From Sulfurimonas sp. (GTDB lineage Bacteria > Campylobacterota > Campylobacteria > Campylobacterales > Sulfurimonadaceae), in contig NZ_JAQTLH010000004.1 in assembly GCF_028714975.1 (NCBI RefSeq), positions 124,001 through 188,000 on the forward strand: a stretch of DNA of 64,000 nucleotides. The letters are read 5' to 3'. The notes under the pieces are model-generated. The model had not been told where the DNA came from. It saw nothing but the letters and a program-made list of their open reading frames with translations, and did no database searches. A program made the translations under genes and the position numbers. Positions 43,154 through 52,729 of the stretch are shown piece by piece (position 1 is the stretch's first letter; every line of letters starts with the position of its first letter).

Positions 43154-43159
43154 TATAAT
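43154..43159 (+). promoter_or_regulatory. Extended -10 box before lapG (leaderless layout)
   Basis: TGATATAAT, an extended -10, ends 7 bases before the lapG ATG with no Shine-Dalgarno between them, the same layout as before cobQ and cobU. Confidence 0.5.
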
Positions 43160-43166
43160 TATTGCT

Positions 43167-43790
43167 ATGCTGAAAATAAAAGTGCTTATATTATTATCAC
43201 TATTTTTTACGAATATCACATGGGCGGATGAGCCTTATGTAAGCGAGTCGCTATTAAATGAAATCGGTGAGAAGTACAAAATACTTGCAAAAAAAAGATT
43301 TCTTGCTCTTCAGCAAACCCTTGATTCTGTAAAAGGCAAGAGTGATTTAGAAAAACTAGAAGCGGTAAATAATTTTTTTAATGAAGTCAGATACGCTTCG
43401 GATATGAAAGTTTACGGTAAAAAAGATTATTGGGCTACGCCGTGGGAATTTTTGGGTAACGATATGGGAGATTGCGAAGATTATGTGATAAGCAAATATT
43501 TTGCTCTAAAATATCTCGGCGTTGACTACAAAAAACTATTTTTTACATATGTTCATTCCACAAAATTTGATGAACCGCACATGGTTCTAACCTACTTTGA
43601 AACACCCAAAAGCGAACCGCTTATTTTAGACAACTATAACCGCAAAATATTTCCGGCGTCACAGAGGAAAGATTTAACCCCGATTTATAATTTCAACGGC
43701 GATATACTTGATGAAGCCGGTAAAGGGAATGAAAAATCTCACAAAAAGTGGGATGAACTAAAGCTCAATATGCAAAGGAAAAAAATATGA
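43167..43790 (+). CDS. lapG: LapG-like periplasmic cysteine protease
   Basis: 207 residues with a signal peptide (MLKIKVLILLSLFFTNITWA). The transglutaminase-like triad is visible: Cys in NDMGDCEDYV, His in DEPHMVLTYF and Asp in LILDNYNRKI. In Pseudomonas, LapG cuts the adhesin LapA from the surface when the c-di-GMP receptor LapD does not hold it. The next gene is lapD, overlapping by 4 bases, which supports the assignment. No LapA-like adhesin is in the window. Confidence 0.9.
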   Translation: MLKIKVLILLSLFFTNITWADEPYVSESLLNEIGEKYKILAKKRFLALQQTLDSVKGKSDLEKLEAVNNFFNEVRYASDMKVYGKKDYWATPWEFLGNDMGDCEDYVISKYFALKYLGVDYKKLFFTYVHSTKFDEPHMVLTYFETPKSEPLILDNYNRKIFPASQRKDLTPIYNFNGDILDEAGKGNEKSHKKWDELKLNMQRKKI

Positions 43791-45709
43791 CACTCTACAA
43801 ACAGACGGCTTTATTGTTATCACTATTTTTATTAATTATATTGTCGACGGTTTTGGTTTTAAACTTTCAAAGTGCGAACAAAGGCGTTCAAGATAGACTT
43901 TACGAAGATGCCAAAAATACGGCAACTTCCCTAAGCCTCTCGATGGGAAATGCAAACGGCGATGTCTCCATTATGTCGACAATGATGAACGCAAATTTTG
44001 ATAGCGGAAACTACCGCTATATTACTCTCGTTGATGTTGACAAAAACACTCTTTATGATAGAAAAAGCGAGAGCGATGCCAAAACAATTCCAAAATGGTT
44101 TAAAGAGCTAATAGACCTGAAAGCACCGACTGCATACGCAAATGTCTCTGCAGGGTGGAATCAAGTCGGAATACTGCATGTACAAAGCGACACGACTTAT
44201 GCGTACAAACAGCTTTATGCTATTTTTATAGACCTGCTTATCTCTTTTGCCGTTATCGCTGCTACCGGTTTGACTACTCTTAACTTACTGTTGCATGCTG
44301 TTTTAATACCTTTAAAAGAGGTGCAAAAACAAGCTGCGGCAATTACGAGAAACGAGTTTATTATCCAACGAAATATTCCTTATACCAAAGAGTTGGCGGA
44401 TGTCGTTTTGGGAATGAACAACATGGTTGCAAAAGTCAAAGCTATGTTTGACAAAGGAAACGAGGAGTTAAAAGCACAAAAAGAGCTAGAGTATATAGAC
44501 CAAAATACGCAGCTTAAAAATCGTAAGTACCTCATAGACAGACTTCCGGCTTATTTAAAAGTAGATGCCTCTTATGAGGGCGGTTCAAATATGCTTGTAG
44601 CCGTTAGCGGAATGATTGAGGCAAATGATAAAATCGGTCATCAAAATGTTGATAAACTCTTTGTAGATATCGCAAATATTTTTAAAACTCATACTAAAAA
44701 TATTAAAGATTCAATTATTGCAAGAATGAATGGTACTGAATTTTCACTTATATTGCCTAACTGCTTTGGCGAAGATGCTTTAATATTGGCAAAAAGCATA
44801 CAAAACTCATGCAAAAGCGTTATTGATGAAGCAGGGCTTGACTTAAACGAAACGATTATCTCCATAGGAATTTATGAGTATAATCATAAAAATAGTATAG
44901 CCGAACTGTTTGCACACTCCGACAATGCACTTGTTATTGCAAAATTCAACCATGAAAACGATCATATACATATTGAAAAAGCAGAGAGTGCCGTTGAAGT
45001 AATGGGTAAAGAGGCTTGGAAGCTTATTATAAATAAAGCTATTGAAAAAAATAGATTTAGCTTTGTTTCATGGAGCGTTATAGATACGAAAGCTAAAAAA
45101 CTTGCCCATAATGTTCTAAGCATACATCTTGATTTAGACAAACACACATCTTATTCGTATGCTCAATTTATGGCTCCGGCAATCCAATCGGGATTGTGCA
45201 GCAATGTTTATAAAAAAGCCGTTACCATGCTCTTTAAAAATTCCAGCATGCTTCTTGGCGCTTCAACCTACTCTCTTAGATTACCGCATGAGTATTTAGA
45301 AGATGCGGGTACATATCACAATCTAAGCGAACTTCTTCGTGCAAATGCGTCGATGCTGCCTTTTAAATTGATTATAGAACTGCCTGATAAACTCGTTCGT
45401 CAAGATTCGAAAAACATTAGAGAGTATATAGAACTCTTTAGAAGATTCAATATCCAAGTCGGTATATTTGAGTTTATCGGAGAGAGCGGTGATTATCAAT
45501 ATTTACAAGATGTAAGACCTGTTTATATAAAAGGTGAAGGCAGCTATTTTCTAACTCAAAGTGATCAATCTCTCTCGGCTCTAAGACTTATCACGGATAC
45601 CGTAGGCATCTCGCTTATAGCCGTCGGCGTTATGGATATCGAAACATTGGAAAAATTAAAAAACAGAGATATTCATATAGTTCAAGGGTATGTAACGGAA
45701 ATTATCTAA
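43787..45709 (+). CDS. lapD: LapD-like c-di-GMP receptor
   Basis: 640 residues. Two membrane helices (about 8-27 and 145-168) flank a periplasmic LapD/MoxY domain with SAGWNQVGILHV, the loop that holds LapG. HAMP, GGDEF and EAL domains follow. Both enzyme sites are dead: ARMNGTEFSLI replaces GGDEF, and the EAL catalytic motifs are missing (KNRFSFVSW at the EAL start). It should bind c-di-GMP and control LapG from inside out. Confidence 0.9.
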   Translation: MTLYKQTALLLSLFLLIILSTVLVLNFQSANKGVQDRLYEDAKNTATSLSLSMGNANGDVSIMSTMMNANFDSGNYRYITLVDVDKNTLYDRKSESDAKTIPKWFKELIDLKAPTAYANVSAGWNQVGILHVQSDTTYAYKQLYAIFIDLLISFAVIAATGLTTLNLLLHAVLIPLKEVQKQAAAITRNEFIIQRNIPYTKELADVVLGMNNMVAKVKAMFDKGNEELKAQKELEYIDQNTQLKNRKYLIDRLPAYLKVDASYEGGSNMLVAVSGMIEANDKIGHQNVDKLFVDIANIFKTHTKNIKDSIIARMNGTEFSLILPNCFGEDALILAKSIQNSCKSVIDEAGLDLNETIISIGIYEYNHKNSIAELFAHSDNALVIAKFNHENDHIHIEKAESAVEVMGKEAWKLIINKAIEKNRFSFVSWSVIDTKAKKLAHNVLSIHLDLDKHTSYSYAQFMAPAIQSGLCSNVYKKAVTMLFKNSSMLLGASTYSLRLPHEYLEDAGTYHNLSELLRANASMLPFKLIIELPDKLVRQDSKNIREYIELFRRFNIQVGIFEFIGESGDYQYLQDVRPVYIKGEGSYFLTQSDQSLSALRLITDTVGISLIAVGVMDIETLEKLKNRDIHIVQGYVTEII

Positions 45710-45719
45710 AGATGCCTCT

Positions 45720-45745
45720 AAAAACTCTAGGTTCCTCTAGAGTTT
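45720..45745 (-). terminator. Terminator for the minus-strand gene after lapD
   Basis: AAACTCTAG (45722-45730) pairs with CTAGAGTTT (45737-45745). On the minus strand the stem runs into GAGTTTTTAG, a T run. It overlaps the end of the minus-strand gene. Confidence 0.5.
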
Positions 45746-46167
45746 AGACCTCTTGCTATGGCTTCGTTTATCTCTTTTTTATACTCAGTATTTAACTTTT
45801 CCAACTCTCTGTCGAACTTTATTATTATATTTTTATTTGTATTTGGATGTTTGCATATAGTAGAGAGTATATCTGCATAAATATCAAAATTTGGATGAGG
45901 TCTAATACCTGCTTTTTTATCGATGACTCCATAATATTTTATAATAAGATCAAGCGTTTCACCGAGTCTTTTTTCGTCTGTTTTTTTATTTTTTATAATA
46001 TTTTTTAAAGAGATTAAATCCGGCTTTATCTCTTCTACTGCATTATCGTCGTCTAGTTTTTTTTGAGCTTTAGACCTTCTGCCTGACTCAAAAAATAGAA
46101 AAAAGATTAACACCGCCAAGATTGCAACCAATCCCATAATGGATTTGATAATTAATTCCGGTTCCAT
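45727..46167 (-). CDS. Membrane-anchored protein of unknown function
   Basis: 146 residues with one N-terminal helix (IMGLVAILAVLIFFLFF) followed by a basic stretch and a helical soluble part with KPHP-like turns (GIRPHPNFDIY, CKHPNTNKN). No family is recognised. It stands alone between lapD and pta. Confidence 0.65.
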   Translation of the reverse strand: MEPELIIKSIMGLVAILAVLIFFLFFESGRRSKAQKKLDDDNAVEEIKPDLISLKNIIKNKKTDEKRLGETLDLIIKYYGVIDKKAGIRPHPNFDIYADILSTICKHPNTNKNIIIKFDRELEKLNTEYKKEINEAIARGLNSRGT

Positions 46168-46223
46168 TGCTACTGCTTTTCCTTGGATTATATACCATAT
46201 TTGTTAATGGTGGACTTAAAAAG

Positions 46224-46245
46224 TTGCTACTTACAAAACGATAAG
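46224..46245. repeat. 22-bp intergenic repeat, copy 2
   Basis: Identical to 7595-7616 and also followed by TAAAAGTTAAA. It lies 90 bases before pta. Confidence 0.6.
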
Positions 46246-46336
46246 CCTAAAAGTTAAACTCCGCTATATTTATCATTACAGCCGCTTTTAACAAAAAAAA
46301 TCCTACTATTTAACATATTGATTTTTAGGTGCAAAC

Positions 46337-48418
46337 ATGAAAATAAAATCGCTCTATATATCCGCGCAAGAGAAAAATGTCGGTACTCTTTTTGTATCTA
46401 TGGGAATGATGGAAGTGCTAAAGAGAAACTTGCACAGAGTTGCTTTTTTTCGTCCTATAATTCTTTCAAAAAATATTCGCGACAAAGATATTGATTTTAT
46501 TTCAAAGAGATATAACCTTGATGTGAATTATGAAGATGCTTACGGTTTTGATATAGATTATGTTGAGGGTATGATTGCTTCAAAGCGCACGGATGAGCTT
46601 ATAAATGAGCTAATTGAGAAGTTTAAAAAGCTCGAAGAGAATTATGACTTTGTTCTTTGCGAGGGGATTCGGAGGGCATTTTTGACACCTACGATAGATT
46701 ATGATTTAAATATGCTTCTTGCGCAAAATTTCGGTTCGTCAATCATAAACATTATAAATGCAAAAGATAAATCAGTACAGGATATTTACGAAAATATATT
46801 GATAGAGAATGAAAATTTATCGGCTCATGACTGTTCCCGTTTTGCTACATTTGTAAGCAGATTTGATGATAAAGAGTACCTTGAACTCAAACAAAAGCTA
46901 GAGGGTGACGACTCAAATATTTATATTTTAAAAGAGATAAAAGAGTTGGATATACCTACGATTGAGGATGTCATAGAGGTGCTTGATGCTAAAACGGAAC
47001 TCATATTTGAAAACTACAATACTAGAATCGTAAGAGGTTTTAAAATAGCGGCACTCGGCGTTGATAACTTTTTAGACCGGATACAAGAGGATGATTTGGT
47101 TATAGTTTCGGCGGACAGGTCGGATATCGTATTAGGAATTATCGGTGCGTTTTACTCAAATCAGTATCCAAAAATAAGCGGAATTCTCTTTGTGTCTAAC
47201 ATTCGGCTCCATCCAAATATACAAAAGATAATATCGGGGCTAAAAAACTACAATATTCCTATCTTATCGGTACATACGGATACCTATGAAACTGTAAAAA
47301 AATTATCTCATATCTACTCAAAACTAAGAGTAAGCAGTGAGAGGAAAATAGCTTTAGCACTTGGACTTTTTAACTCAAGCGTAGATATAAAAGCCATAGA
47401 AGCAAAGATACAGACGCAAAAAAGCGAAGTTATGACTCCTATGATGTTTGAGTATAAACTCTTTGAGACAGCGCGTCAAAATAGAAAAAAGATAGTTTTG
47501 CCGGAGGGCACCGACGAGAGAATTTTAAGAGCGGTTGAGATAATTCTTCGCCGTGATGTAGCGGATATCATACTTTTGGGAGACGAAGATGAGATAAGAG
47601 AAAATTATCAAAGATTTGGGCTTGATTTAAGCAAAGCTACTATCATCGACCCTAATAAATCAAATCTTAGGGAGGAGTTTTCGCACCTTTTTTACGAGAT
47701 GAGAAAAGCAAAAGGACTTACTCTTCAAAATGCCAAAGATGCAATGACACATCTAAACTATTTTGCAACGATGATGGTGCATTTGGGATATGCCGATGCT
47801 ATGGTAAGCGGTGCAATTCACGCGACTGCAGATACCATAAGACCGGCTCTTCAAATCATAAAAACCACTTCAGATGTTAGTCTAGTTTCAAGTCTCTTTT
47901 TTATGTGCTTAAAGACAAAAGTTTTGGTTTACGGCGATTGCGCGCTTAACCAAAATCCAAATGCCGCCGAACTCGCTCAAATAGCACTCTCTTGTGCAAA
48001 AACCGCACTTGCTTTTGGGATTGAACCAAAAGTGGCGATGCTCTCATACTCAACGGGAGAAAGCGGAAGCGGAGAGGATGTAGAAAAAGTAAGAGAGGCT
48101 ACGCAAATCGTAAAATCTATCCGCCCTGACTTGGAGATAGAAGGTCCTATCCAGTACGATGCGGCGATTGATAAAGAGGTGGCGATGATAAAACTTCCAA
48201 ACTCAAAAGTAGCGGGGGAAGCTACCGTCTTTATATTTCCGGATTTAAATACGGGGAACAACACTTACAAGGCTGTTCAACGCTCAAGCGGTGCCATAGC
48301 CATAGGACCGATTTTACAAGGGCTGAAAAAACCCGTAAATGATCTCAGTCGCGGATGCAGTGTTTCCGATATCGTAAATACGATTTTAATCACGGCAATT
48401 CAAGCGGGGCAAAAATGA
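46337..48418 (+). CDS. pta: Phosphate acetyltransferase
   Basis: 693 residues, the long form. The N-terminal part is a P-loop-like AAA_26 domain, then DRTGG-like domain, and from about 370 the PTA core with VLPEGTDERILRA, SGAIHATADTIRPAL and SYSTGESGSG. It interconverts acetyl-CoA and acetyl phosphate. An ATGA overlap joins it to ackA. Confidence 0.95.
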   Translation: MKIKSLYISAQEKNVGTLFVSMGMMEVLKRNLHRVAFFRPIILSKNIRDKDIDFISKRYNLDVNYEDAYGFDIDYVEGMIASKRTDELINELIEKFKKLEENYDFVLCEGIRRAFLTPTIDYDLNMLLAQNFGSSIINIINAKDKSVQDIYENILIENENLSAHDCSRFATFVSRFDDKEYLELKQKLEGDDSNIYILKEIKELDIPTIEDVIEVLDAKTELIFENYNTRIVRGFKIAALGVDNFLDRIQEDDLVIVSADRSDIVLGIIGAFYSNQYPKISGILFVSNIRLHPNIQKIISGLKNYNIPILSVHTDTYETVKKLSHIYSKLRVSSERKIALALGLFNSSVDIKAIEAKIQTQKSEVMTPMMFEYKLFETARQNRKKIVLPEGTDERILRAVEIILRRDVADIILLGDEDEIRENYQRFGLDLSKATIIDPNKSNLREEFSHLFYEMRKAKGLTLQNAKDAMTHLNYFATMMVHLGYADAMVSGAIHATADTIRPALQIIKTTSDVSLVSSLFFMCLKTKVLVYGDCALNQNPNAAELAQIALSCAKTALAFGIEPKVAMLSYSTGESGSGEDVEKVREATQIVKSIRPDLEIEGPIQYDAAIDKEVAMIKLPNSKVAGEATVFIFPDLNTGNNTYKAVQRSSGAIAIGPILQGLKKPVNDLSRGCSVSDIVNTILITAIQAGQK

Positions 48419-49617
48419 AAATCGCAGTTATAAACTCGGGAAGCTCTTCTATAAAATTTCAACTTTTTTCTATGCCAGAGGGTGAGATTTTGGCACATGC
48501 TTTGGTTGAAAAAATAGGCGAAACAGGCTCAAAAAGCATATTTGAGTACGGTGATAAAAAGAGAGAGATTACGACTGCCGTAAAAACACATCATGATGGT
48601 TTAAAGCTCATAAATACGCTCTTGAGGGAGCATCACATCGTAGAGCATTTCAGCGAACTTGATGCAATAGCCCATAGAGTCGTGCACGGCGGAGAGAGTT
48701 TTAAGAGTGCCGTTTTAATAGATGATGCGGTTATAGAGAAGATAAAAGAGCTGATTTTGCTCGCACCGCTTCATAACGGAGCAAATTTGGAGGGGATTTT
48801 AATTAGCAGAAAAAAAGCTCCGAATGTGCCTCAAATAGCAGTTTTTGATACCGCATTTCACTCAACCATGCCAAAAGAGGCGTATCTTTACGCGTTGCCT
48901 TATGAGGTGTATGAAAAGCACAAAATCAGAAGATACGGCTTTCACGGAACATCTCACTCCTATGTTATGAAAGAGGCGGCAAAGGAGATGAAAAAAAGTC
49001 CAAAAGAGCTAAATATGATAACGCTTCATCTTGGAAACGGCTCTAGCGCATGTGCCATACAAAACGGCATAAGCGTAGATACATCTATGGGTTTTACTCC
49101 GCTTGAGGGGCTTATGATGGGAACAAGATGCGGAGATATCGATCCTGCTATAACACTCTATCTTCAAAGAGAGGCGGGCTTTGGCGTAGACGATGTCGAT
49201 GCTCTTTTAAATAAACGCTCCGGACTTTTAGGGGTTTGCGGGAGTATTGATTTAAGAGAGATAGAAAAAAGAGATGATGAACTCTCCAAAACGGCTATCG
49301 AAATGATGGTGCGAAGAGTTAAAAAATATATAGGCTCTTATATGGCTCTGCTTGGAAGCGTAGATGCGTTAGTATTTACGGCAGGAATAGGCGAAAATTC
49401 ACATACTCTAAGAGCAAAAATCTTACAAAATTTAGAGGTATTAGGAGTAGAACTTGATGAAGAGGCAAATAGACAAAATGCCCTTCTAATATCAAAAAAG
49501 TCAAGCAAAATAAAAGTTTTTGTTATAAAAACAGATGAGGAGCTAGAGATAGCAAGGCAGAGTGAGGAGGTGTTGAGAAAAACACAAATAATATATCAAG
49601 CGGAAAAATACATCTAA
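48415..49617 (+). CDS. ackA: Acetate kinase
   Basis: 400 residues from MKIAVINSGSSSIKFQLF. I start at 48415, where ATGA overlaps the pta stop, not at the longer frame. RRYGFHGTSHSYV, HLGNGSSACA and FTAGIGENS are standard. It makes ATP and acetate from acetyl phosphate, or the reverse. Confidence 0.97.
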   Translation: MKIAVINSGSSSIKFQLFSMPEGEILAHALVEKIGETGSKSIFEYGDKKREITTAVKTHHDGLKLINTLLREHHIVEHFSELDAIAHRVVHGGESFKSAVLIDDAVIEKIKELILLAPLHNGANLEGILISRKKAPNVPQIAVFDTAFHSTMPKEAYLYALPYEVYEKHKIRRYGFHGTSHSYVMKEAAKEMKKSPKELNMITLHLGNGSSACAIQNGISVDTSMGFTPLEGLMMGTRCGDIDPAITLYLQREAGFGVDDVDALLNKRSGLLGVCGSIDLREIEKRDDELSKTAIEMMVRRVKKYIGSYMALLGSVDALVFTAGIGENSHTLRAKILQNLEVLGVELDEEANRQNALLISKKSSKIKVFVIKTDEELEIARQSEEVLRKTQIIYQAEKYI

Positions 49618-49850
49618 ATTATGCAATAACTTTTGAATGGTATAATTATGTTTTTAGATTGCCGCACTTGTCATTGCGAGCGAAGCGCGGCAATCTCAAT
49701 GATTACTATAAAAACAAAAGTGAATATTAGAGTTTTAAGTGGTGCTGGTTATAGCTTCACTTCTTTATCGGATAAATAAAAAACATTTACTTAGATGATA
49801 TTGAACTAACAATGCTATAATTTTATAAAGTTTATATCAGGGGGATTTTT
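49618..49850. other. Non-coding stretch after ackA
   Basis: It contains the REP-like palindrome at 49656-49696 and, near 49817, the box CTATAAT that is a good -10 for the TA pair. Nothing else is recognised. Confidence 0.45.
49656..49696. repeat. ATTGC-type REP-like palindrome after ackA
   Basis: AGATTGCCGC (49656-49665) pairs with GCGGCAATCT (49687-49696) around a loop with GTCATTGCGAGCGAAG. It could also act as a terminator hairpin for ackA. Confidence 0.7.
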
Positions 49851-50057
49851 ATGCAAACTATACAGTTTCAAGTTGAAGATAGTTTATATAATGAGATAGT
49901 TAAAAAAGGTATTAATGTTCAAGATGAGTTGAAAGTTGCACTAAATAAAATCTTGTATAAAAAAGAGTATCAAATTGCTGATGAGATAAAACAAGCAATG
50001 AATGAAGTGAAGCAAGGCAAAACCAATTCTATTCAAAAGTTATTTAGTGAACTTTGA
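49851..50057 (+). CDS. Antitoxin of a RelE/ParE-type pair
   Basis: 68 residues. IQFQVEDSLYNEIVKKGINVQDEL looks like a ribbon-helix-helix DNA-binding start, followed by a Lys/Gln-rich helical tail that would bind the toxin. AGGGGG precedes the ATG and CTATAAT lies about 28 bases further up. It overlaps the toxin start by 11 bases. Confidence 0.75.
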   Translation: MQTIQFQVEDSLYNEIVKKGINVQDELKVALNKILYKKEYQIADEIKQAMNEVKQGKTNSIQKLFSEL

Positions 50058-50364
50058 TACATCTTCACTCTTTGACAAACAATCTAAGCAACTATCAAAA
50101 AAGTTTAATCTTTTTAAAAGTGATTTAGAAAATTTTGTCAATAATTTTGAAGAGTACCACGCAACCGCTACAAATATAAAAATCAACCTCTTTAAAATTA
50201 GATTATCAAATAGCAATAAAAACAAAGGCAAAAGTGCAGGTTATAGAATTTACTACTATTTGAAAGTAGATGAGATTGTATATCTGCTCACTATCTACGA
50301 TAAATCACAAATACAGAGCATTAATGAAAATATACTTATTGATTTGATAAAAGAGTTTGATTAA
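50047..50364 (+). CDS. RelE/ParE-family toxin
   Basis: 105 residues from a GTG. DKQSKQLSKKFNLFKSDL, KIRLSNSNKNKGKSAGYRIYYYL and IVYLLTIYDKSQIQSIN match the RelE/HigB-like fold of toxins that lack the classic YoeB residues. GKSAGYRIYY is the conserved core strand with its arginine. Its start lies within the antitoxin gene. Confidence 0.8.
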   Translation: MNFDTSSLFDKQSKQLSKKFNLFKSDLENFVNNFEEYHATATNIKINLFKIRLSNSNKNKGKSAGYRIYYYLKVDEIVYLLTIYDKSQIQSINENILIDLIKEFD

Positions 50365-50493
50365 AAAGTATTTAAAAATCCCTCTACATACCAAAGGTAC
50401 AAGTTTTGACTTTCTCAATAAAAATATAAAAGTTGTTGAAAAAATAGAGTACAATTTAACAAAAGCTTATTTCATTTTACAAGGGAAAAAACA

Positions 50494-51117
50494 GTGATTT
50501 ATGAACTTTCAAATCCGGTTACAAAGAGTTTGATTACACATCTAAGAGATCAAAAAAGTGATGCTATTCGCTTTAGACACACAATCGCAGAACTTACAAA
50601 ACAGCTTGTTTATGAGGCGTTAAAAGAGTTTGAGTTAGTACAGAAGAGCATAACGACATGGAAAGGTGAGCAGAGTTTCGGTGCTATTGATGAAACAAAT
50701 ATTATTGTGGCAACGGTGCTAAGAGCCGGTATGCCTATGTTAGATAGTGCCATAGATCTTCTGCCTGACGCAACGGCAGGATTTTTGGCTATGAAGAGGG
50801 ATGAAGTTACTCATAAAAGTGTTCTCTACTATGACAGATTGCCTGATTGTAAGGGAAAAACTATCATCTTGGTTGATCCGATGGTAGCAACGGGCGGTTC
50901 AATGATGGATGCGATAGAACTTATCAAGGGCAGAGCTCCGCTAAAGATAATTACGCTAAATATTATAGGCTCGCCTGAGGGCTTAGAAAAGGTAAGCGCG
51001 GCATATCCTGAAGTGGATATTTACATCGCGCAGATTGATGAGCGGCTAAACAGCGACAAATTTATAATCCCCGGGCTTGGAGATGCCGGTGACCGCTCTT
51101 ACAATACCGTTGAATAA
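50494..51117 (+). CDS. upp: Uracil phosphoribosyltransferase
   Basis: 207 residues from a GTG. The PRPP loop reads VDPMVATGGSM, with VLRAGMPML and PGLGDAGDR typical of Upp. It salvages uracil to UMP. AAGGG precedes the start. A methyltransferase gene follows by 3 bases. Confidence 0.95.
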   Translation: MIYELSNPVTKSLITHLRDQKSDAIRFRHTIAELTKQLVYEALKEFELVQKSITTWKGEQSFGAIDETNIIVATVLRAGMPMLDSAIDLLPDATAGFLAMKRDEVTHKSVLYYDRLPDCKGKTIILVDPMVATGGSMMDAIELIKGRAPLKIITLNIIGSPEGLEKVSAAYPEVDIYIAQIDERLNSDKFIIPGLGDAGDRSYNTVE

Positions 51118-51120
51118 ATA

Positions 51121-52008
51121 ATGGTTATTGATTTAAAGAAAAAAAGCTCAAGAGAGATAATCGAGTGCTTTGAAAATATAGATATAAAAGGTGGCGAAAT
51201 CGCTACGGTTGAACTCTTGGACTCCGACATAGAGAGTTTCGGTTATAAAGCTTTTGTCAATTTGGCACAGCTTTTTTTTATGAAACTTTTAACTCCGATA
51301 AAAAAAGATGAAACGACTACGATTTTAAGATTTCAAAAACTCAGTTTTGAGAGTTCTTTTCATGAGAGCGAAGATAAAAGCAGTGAAAAGTACGGCGTAG
51401 AGAGTGAGTTTTTTACGATTGATAAAACAAAGCAGTTTAGCTTTTTATACCATTATCAAAAAGCACTGGAGTTTATAGTCGTTAAGAGCAAAAAAAGAGT
51501 TTTAAACCTTGGCGTAAATCGCGGAGATGAGTTTAGGGTTATAAAAGAGATGCTTGATGGCGAAGAGTTTAAGAGTATAGAATTTGTCGGGATTGACTAC
51601 TCAGCTTCCGCAATAGAGTATGCAAAAAAAGATTTTTTAGCGGATAAAAATGTAGAGTTTATTTGTCACGATATAAATGAGCTTGAAGATTTGAATTTGG
51701 GGAAATTTGACCTTATTATCTCCATAGGAACACTTCAAAGTTCAAATATAAACTTTAACGCTGCGTTTATGTCTATATATCAAAATTACTTAGAGAGCGG
51801 CGGAGCTATTATACTTGGTTTTCCAAACTGCAGATGGATTGATAGTGAGATGGTTTACGGCGCAAAAGCTCCGAATTATAGCTTCAGCGAGCTTAGTTTG
51901 GTTCTAAAAGATATACATTTTTGCAAGAAATATCTGCAGCAAAAGAAGTACAGAGTGGTAGTTACGGGGAAGGATTATCTCTTTTTAACTGCGAGAAAAA
52001 TAGTTTAA
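51121..52008 (+). CDS. SAM-dependent methyltransferase
   Basis: 295 residues. The second half is a class I methyltransferase: RVLNLGVNRGDEF (motif I), FVGIDYSASAIEYAKK (motif II) and FDLIISIGTLQ (post-motif). The N-terminal 120 residues are not recognised. Target unknown. It probably shares a transcript with upp. Confidence 0.75.
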   Translation: MVIDLKKKSSREIIECFENIDIKGGEIATVELLDSDIESFGYKAFVNLAQLFFMKLLTPIKKDETTTILRFQKLSFESSFHESEDKSSEKYGVESEFFTIDKTKQFSFLYHYQKALEFIVVKSKKRVLNLGVNRGDEFRVIKEMLDGEEFKSIEFVGIDYSASAIEYAKKDFLADKNVEFICHDINELEDLNLGKFDLIISIGTLQSSNINFNAAFMSIYQNYLESGGAIILGFPNCRWIDSEMVYGAKAPNYSFSELSLVLKDIHFCKKYLQQKKYRVVVTGKDYLFLTARKIV

Positions 52009-52072
52009 GCATCTTGTATGTTATTTGTTTTGGATATAATTTCGGACTAAAAACTCTCTAAAAGGCTTATAT

Positions 52073-52729
52073 ATGACTTACAATGATATGATTTTAGGAA
52101 ATGAACTCTTTCAAAAGAGTTACTTTAAGGCTTACGAAAAAGAGTTTTTGCAACTTGCACAGAAGGGTCAAACTCCAAAAGCACTCTATATAGGTTGTTC
52201 AGACTCTAGGGTATTGCCAAACTTAATTACCAGAAGTGCTCCGGGTGATCTGTTTGTCGTAAGAAATGTCGGCAATTTTGTCGCACCTTATAAACCGGAT
52301 GAAGATTTTCACTCAACGGCTTCTGCTATCGAGTATGCAGTTAGCGTTTTAGAGGTAAAAAATATAATCGTTTGTGGACACACAAAATGCGGTGCGATAG
52401 AAGCTATCCATACTAAAAGCTGTGCAAGTAATCCGGAACTTGTTCATACTAAAACATGGCTCACACTTGGTGAAAGTGCAAAATCACAAGCAATTTTAGC
52501 TTTGGGTCTGCATGCAGATAAAGAAGCTTTATATCGTCTTACGGAAAAACTATCCGTTATATCTCAACTAGAAAATCTTTTAACTTACCCGTCTGTTAAA
52601 AAGAGGGTTGATAACGGAGAAATAGCGATTCACGGCTGGGTTTATGATATAGAGAGCGGTGAGATAGAGTATTATGACCCTGAGAGTTCGCAGTTTCTTC
52701 CGCTTAGCTCACTTAAAGTTGAAGAGTAG
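52073..52729 (+). CDS. Beta-class carbonic anhydrase
   Basis: 218 residues. Zinc ligands are visible in GCSDSRVLP and CGHTKCGAI (Cys-Asp-Arg and His-x2-Cys). It hydrates CO2 for carboxylases and pH control, useful in an autotroph. GGATATAAT about 30 bases upstream is a good -10. The stop abuts the stop of asnB on the other strand with no base between them. Confidence 0.92.
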   Translation: MTYNDMILGNELFQKSYFKAYEKEFLQLAQKGQTPKALYIGCSDSRVLPNLITRSAPGDLFVVRNVGNFVAPYKPDEDFHSTASAIEYAVSVLEVKNIIVCGHTKCGAIEAIHTKSCASNPELVHTKTWLTLGESAKSQAILALGLHADKEALYRLTEKLSVISQLENLLTYPSVKKRVDNGEIAIHGWVYDIESGEIEYYDPESSQFLPLSSLKVEE

